DNA of 5,251 bases from Desulfuromonadales bacterium (GTDB taxonomy: Bacteria; Desulfobacterota; Desulfuromonadia; Desulfuromonadales; BM103): the NCBI GenBank assembly GCA_030614505.1, contig JAUWTX010000172.1, positions 1 to 5,251 of the forward strand. The letters are read 5' to 3'. Of the stretch, positions 3,847-5,251 are shown piece after piece. The notes below the pieces were generated by a model, which saw only the letters and a list, made by a program, of their open reading frames with translations, ran no database searches and had not been told where the DNA came from. Position 1 is the stretch's first letter. Each line of letters starts with the position of its first letter. A program made the position numbers and the translations under genes.

Positions 3847-5251
3847 TTGAGTTTTCCGGCCTTGCTGGCGATGCGGACTTGTCCACCACGGGAGAGCTTG
3901 CCGAACAGGATTTCATCAGCCAGCAGATTACCGATTTCACTCTCGATCAAGCGACCGAGAGGACGGGCGCCGAAGATCGGGTCGTAACCGCGGCGAGCCA
4001 GGTCACGCCGGGCACCAGCGGTCAGCTTCAAAGTAACTTTGCGCTCGTCCAGTGAACTTTGCAACTGGCGGATAAATTTGTCAACCACACGAGTCATGAT
4101 CTCTTCATCGAGAGGGCTGAATGAGATAATCGCATCAAGGCGATTGCGGAATTCCGGAGAAAAGGTTTTCTCAACAGCCTGACGCGTTTCACCAGGCAGG
4201 CGATCGCCAAAGCCAATCGGTGCGCTACTCATCTCCCGTGCGCCAACATTGCTGGTCATAATCAGGACCACGTTATGGAAATTAGCCTGACGCCCGTTGT
4301 TATCAGTCAGAGTGCCATGATCCATGACCTGCAAAAGGATGTTGAAGATATCCTGGTGGGCCTTTTCGATCTCATCGAGGAGCAGCACAGCATGCGGGTT
4401 GCGAATCACGGCATCGGTCAAAAGACCGCCCTGTTCGAAACCGACATACCCCGGGGGCGAGCCGATCAGGCGCGATACGGCATGCTTCTCCATGTACTCG
4501 CTCATATCGAAACGCAGAAACTCTACTCCCATCTGCGTCGCAAGTTGCCTGGCGACTTCGGTTTTGCCCACCCCGGTCGGCCCGGTAAAGAGAAACGAGC
4601 CGGTCGGTTTTTCCGGCTGGCCAAGACCGGCACGAGCCCGACGAATCGCCTGACAGATCTGATCGATAGCCTGATCCTGACCAAAGACCTGGCGTTTGAC
4701 GGACCGGTCAAGATCCTTCAACTTACGTCGGTCACTCTGGGCAAGTTTGCGCGACGGGATACGTGCCATCCCGGCAACCACCGTTTCAATATCGGTGACA
4801 CCGATTGTCGAACGTTTGCGTGGATAGAGTCTCAGCCTGGCACCAGCCTCGTCAATCACATCAATCGCCTTGTCTGGCAGGCGGCGGAAGTTGACATGCC
4901 GGGCAGAGAGGTTGGCAGCTGCCTCAAGGGCCGCAGGCGTATATTTTACACCGTGGTGCTCTTCGTAGGCCCCTTTGAGACCATGTAAGATTTCGACAGT
5001 TTCACTGACACTCGGCTCCAGCACATCGATTTTCTGAAAGCGCCGCGCCAGGGCCCGATCCTTTTCAAAAAGATTCTTGTACTCTTCGTAGGTGGTCGAG
5101 CCGATGCAACGCAGTTCTCCGGAGCCAAGTACCGGCTTGAGAATATTGGCTGCATCAAGAGAGCCGCCGCTGGTCGCCCCGGCACCGACAATCGTATGAA
5201 TCTCATCAATCACCAGAATAGCCCGAGGGCGCTTCGACAAGGCTTGCACCA
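3831..5251 (-). CDS. clpA: ATP-dependent Clp protease ATP-binding subunit ClpA, C-terminal part, start beyond right edge
   Basis: The visible 473 codons are about 60% of a roughly 750-residue AAA+ unfoldase that feeds substrates into ClpP. Numbering here is from the in-frame Met at 5249. The D1 Walker B is ILVIDEIH (11-18), with sensor 1 CIGSTT (48-53) and paired Arg at 69-70. D1 connects directly to D2 (VTDIETVVAGMARIP, 151-165) without the long coiled-coil middle domain of ClpB, which identifies ClpA. D2 has Walker A GPTGVGKT (223-230), pore loop PPGYVGF (265-271), Walker B VLLLDEIEKAH (288-298), sensor 1 TSN (332-334), Arg fingers in EFRNR (366-370) and sensor 2 GARPLGR (427-433). IGF at 345-347 is the tripeptide loop that docks on ClpP, so a ClpP partner is expected. 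The N-terminal ClpS-binding domain and D1 Walker A are outside the window. aat follows 76 nt downstream, linking N-degron synthesis with degradation. Confidence 0.96.
   Translation of the reverse strand, partial: VQALSKRPRAILVIDEIHTIVGAGATSGGSLDAANILKPVLGSGELRCIGSTTYEEYKNLFEKDRALARRFQKIDVLEPSVSETVEILHGLKGAYEEHHGVKYTPAALEAAANLSARHVNFRRLPDKAIDVIDEAGARLRLYPRKRSTIGVTDIETVVAGMARIPSRKLAQSDRRKLKDLDRSVKRQVFGQDQAIDQICQAIRRARAGLGQPEKPTGSFLFTGPTGVGKTEVARQLATQMGVEFLRFDMSEYMEKHAVSRLIGSPPGYVGFEQGGLLTDAVIRNPHAVLLLDEIEKAHQDIFNILLQVMDHGTLTDNNGRQANFHNVVLIMTSNVGAREMSSAPIGFGDRLPGETRQAVEKTFSPEFRNRLDAIISFSPLDEEIMTRVVDKFIRQLQSSLDERKVTLKLTAGARRDLARRGYDPIFGARPLGRLIESEIGNLLADEILFGKLSRGGQVRIASKAGKLNFSYS

Noticed and set aside
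4275..4988. 237-aa open frame on the plus strand opposite clpA, with a nested 109-aa frame at 4324-4653
   Set aside because: It lies wholly antisense to the strongly conserved ClpA D2 domain, has no ribosome binding site and no recognisable domain. It is a coding-strand shadow.

Overview
The window is about 5.25 kb of a Gram-negative chromosome. The S21, Aat and ClpA sequences and the clpA-aat order resemble those of Desulfuromonadales-type deltaproteobacteria (Geobacter/Desulfuromonas/Pelobacter relatives). That placement is by recall of protein style and is only moderately secure. The right part is core genome and the left part is accessory DNA brought next to it by an insertion sequence.

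Layout, left to right. (1) 1-729, minus strand: the helicase-2 and C-terminal part of a type I restriction HsdR subunit. It is open to the left window edge and cut at its 5' side by an IS. (2) 730-2584: a complete IS of about 1.86 kb, best assigned to the IS1380 family. It has 12-bp perfect terminal inverted repeats, one 515-aa DDE transposase gene (837-2384, plus strand) and about 190 bp of noncoding DNA before the right end. Its left leader contains a stem that can sequester the transposase ribosome binding site in read-through transcripts but not in the predicted native transcript. (3) 2585-2941: the rpsU transcription unit, with a good sigma70 promoter, a 5' hairpin, a GTG-started S21 gene and a strong bidirectional terminator. 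(4) 2976-3054: a GCAAAG-type imperfect palindrome of a widespread intergenic repeat class, between the convergent rpsU and aat genes. (5) 3059-3754, minus: aat, leucyl/phenylalanyl-tRNA-protein transferase. (6) 3771-3798: a 7-bp-period repeat just upstream of aat. (7) 3831-5251, minus: the C-terminal 473 codons of clpA, open at the right edge.

Functional reading. clpA and aat are probably one transcript (76-nt gap). They belong to the same pathway: Aat attaches Leu/Phe to proteins with N-terminal Arg or Lys, and ClpA, normally with the adaptor ClpS and the peptidase ClpP, unfolds proteins carrying that N-degron. rpsU is a separate, convergent unit. The IS has no visible target duplication and only one side continues hsdR, so the present arrangement looks like the result of a deletion or recombination rather than a simple insertion. 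I see no convincing undescribed multi-gene system here. The most interesting signals are the IS leader architecture, the IS-hsdR junction and the two small repeat families around aat.
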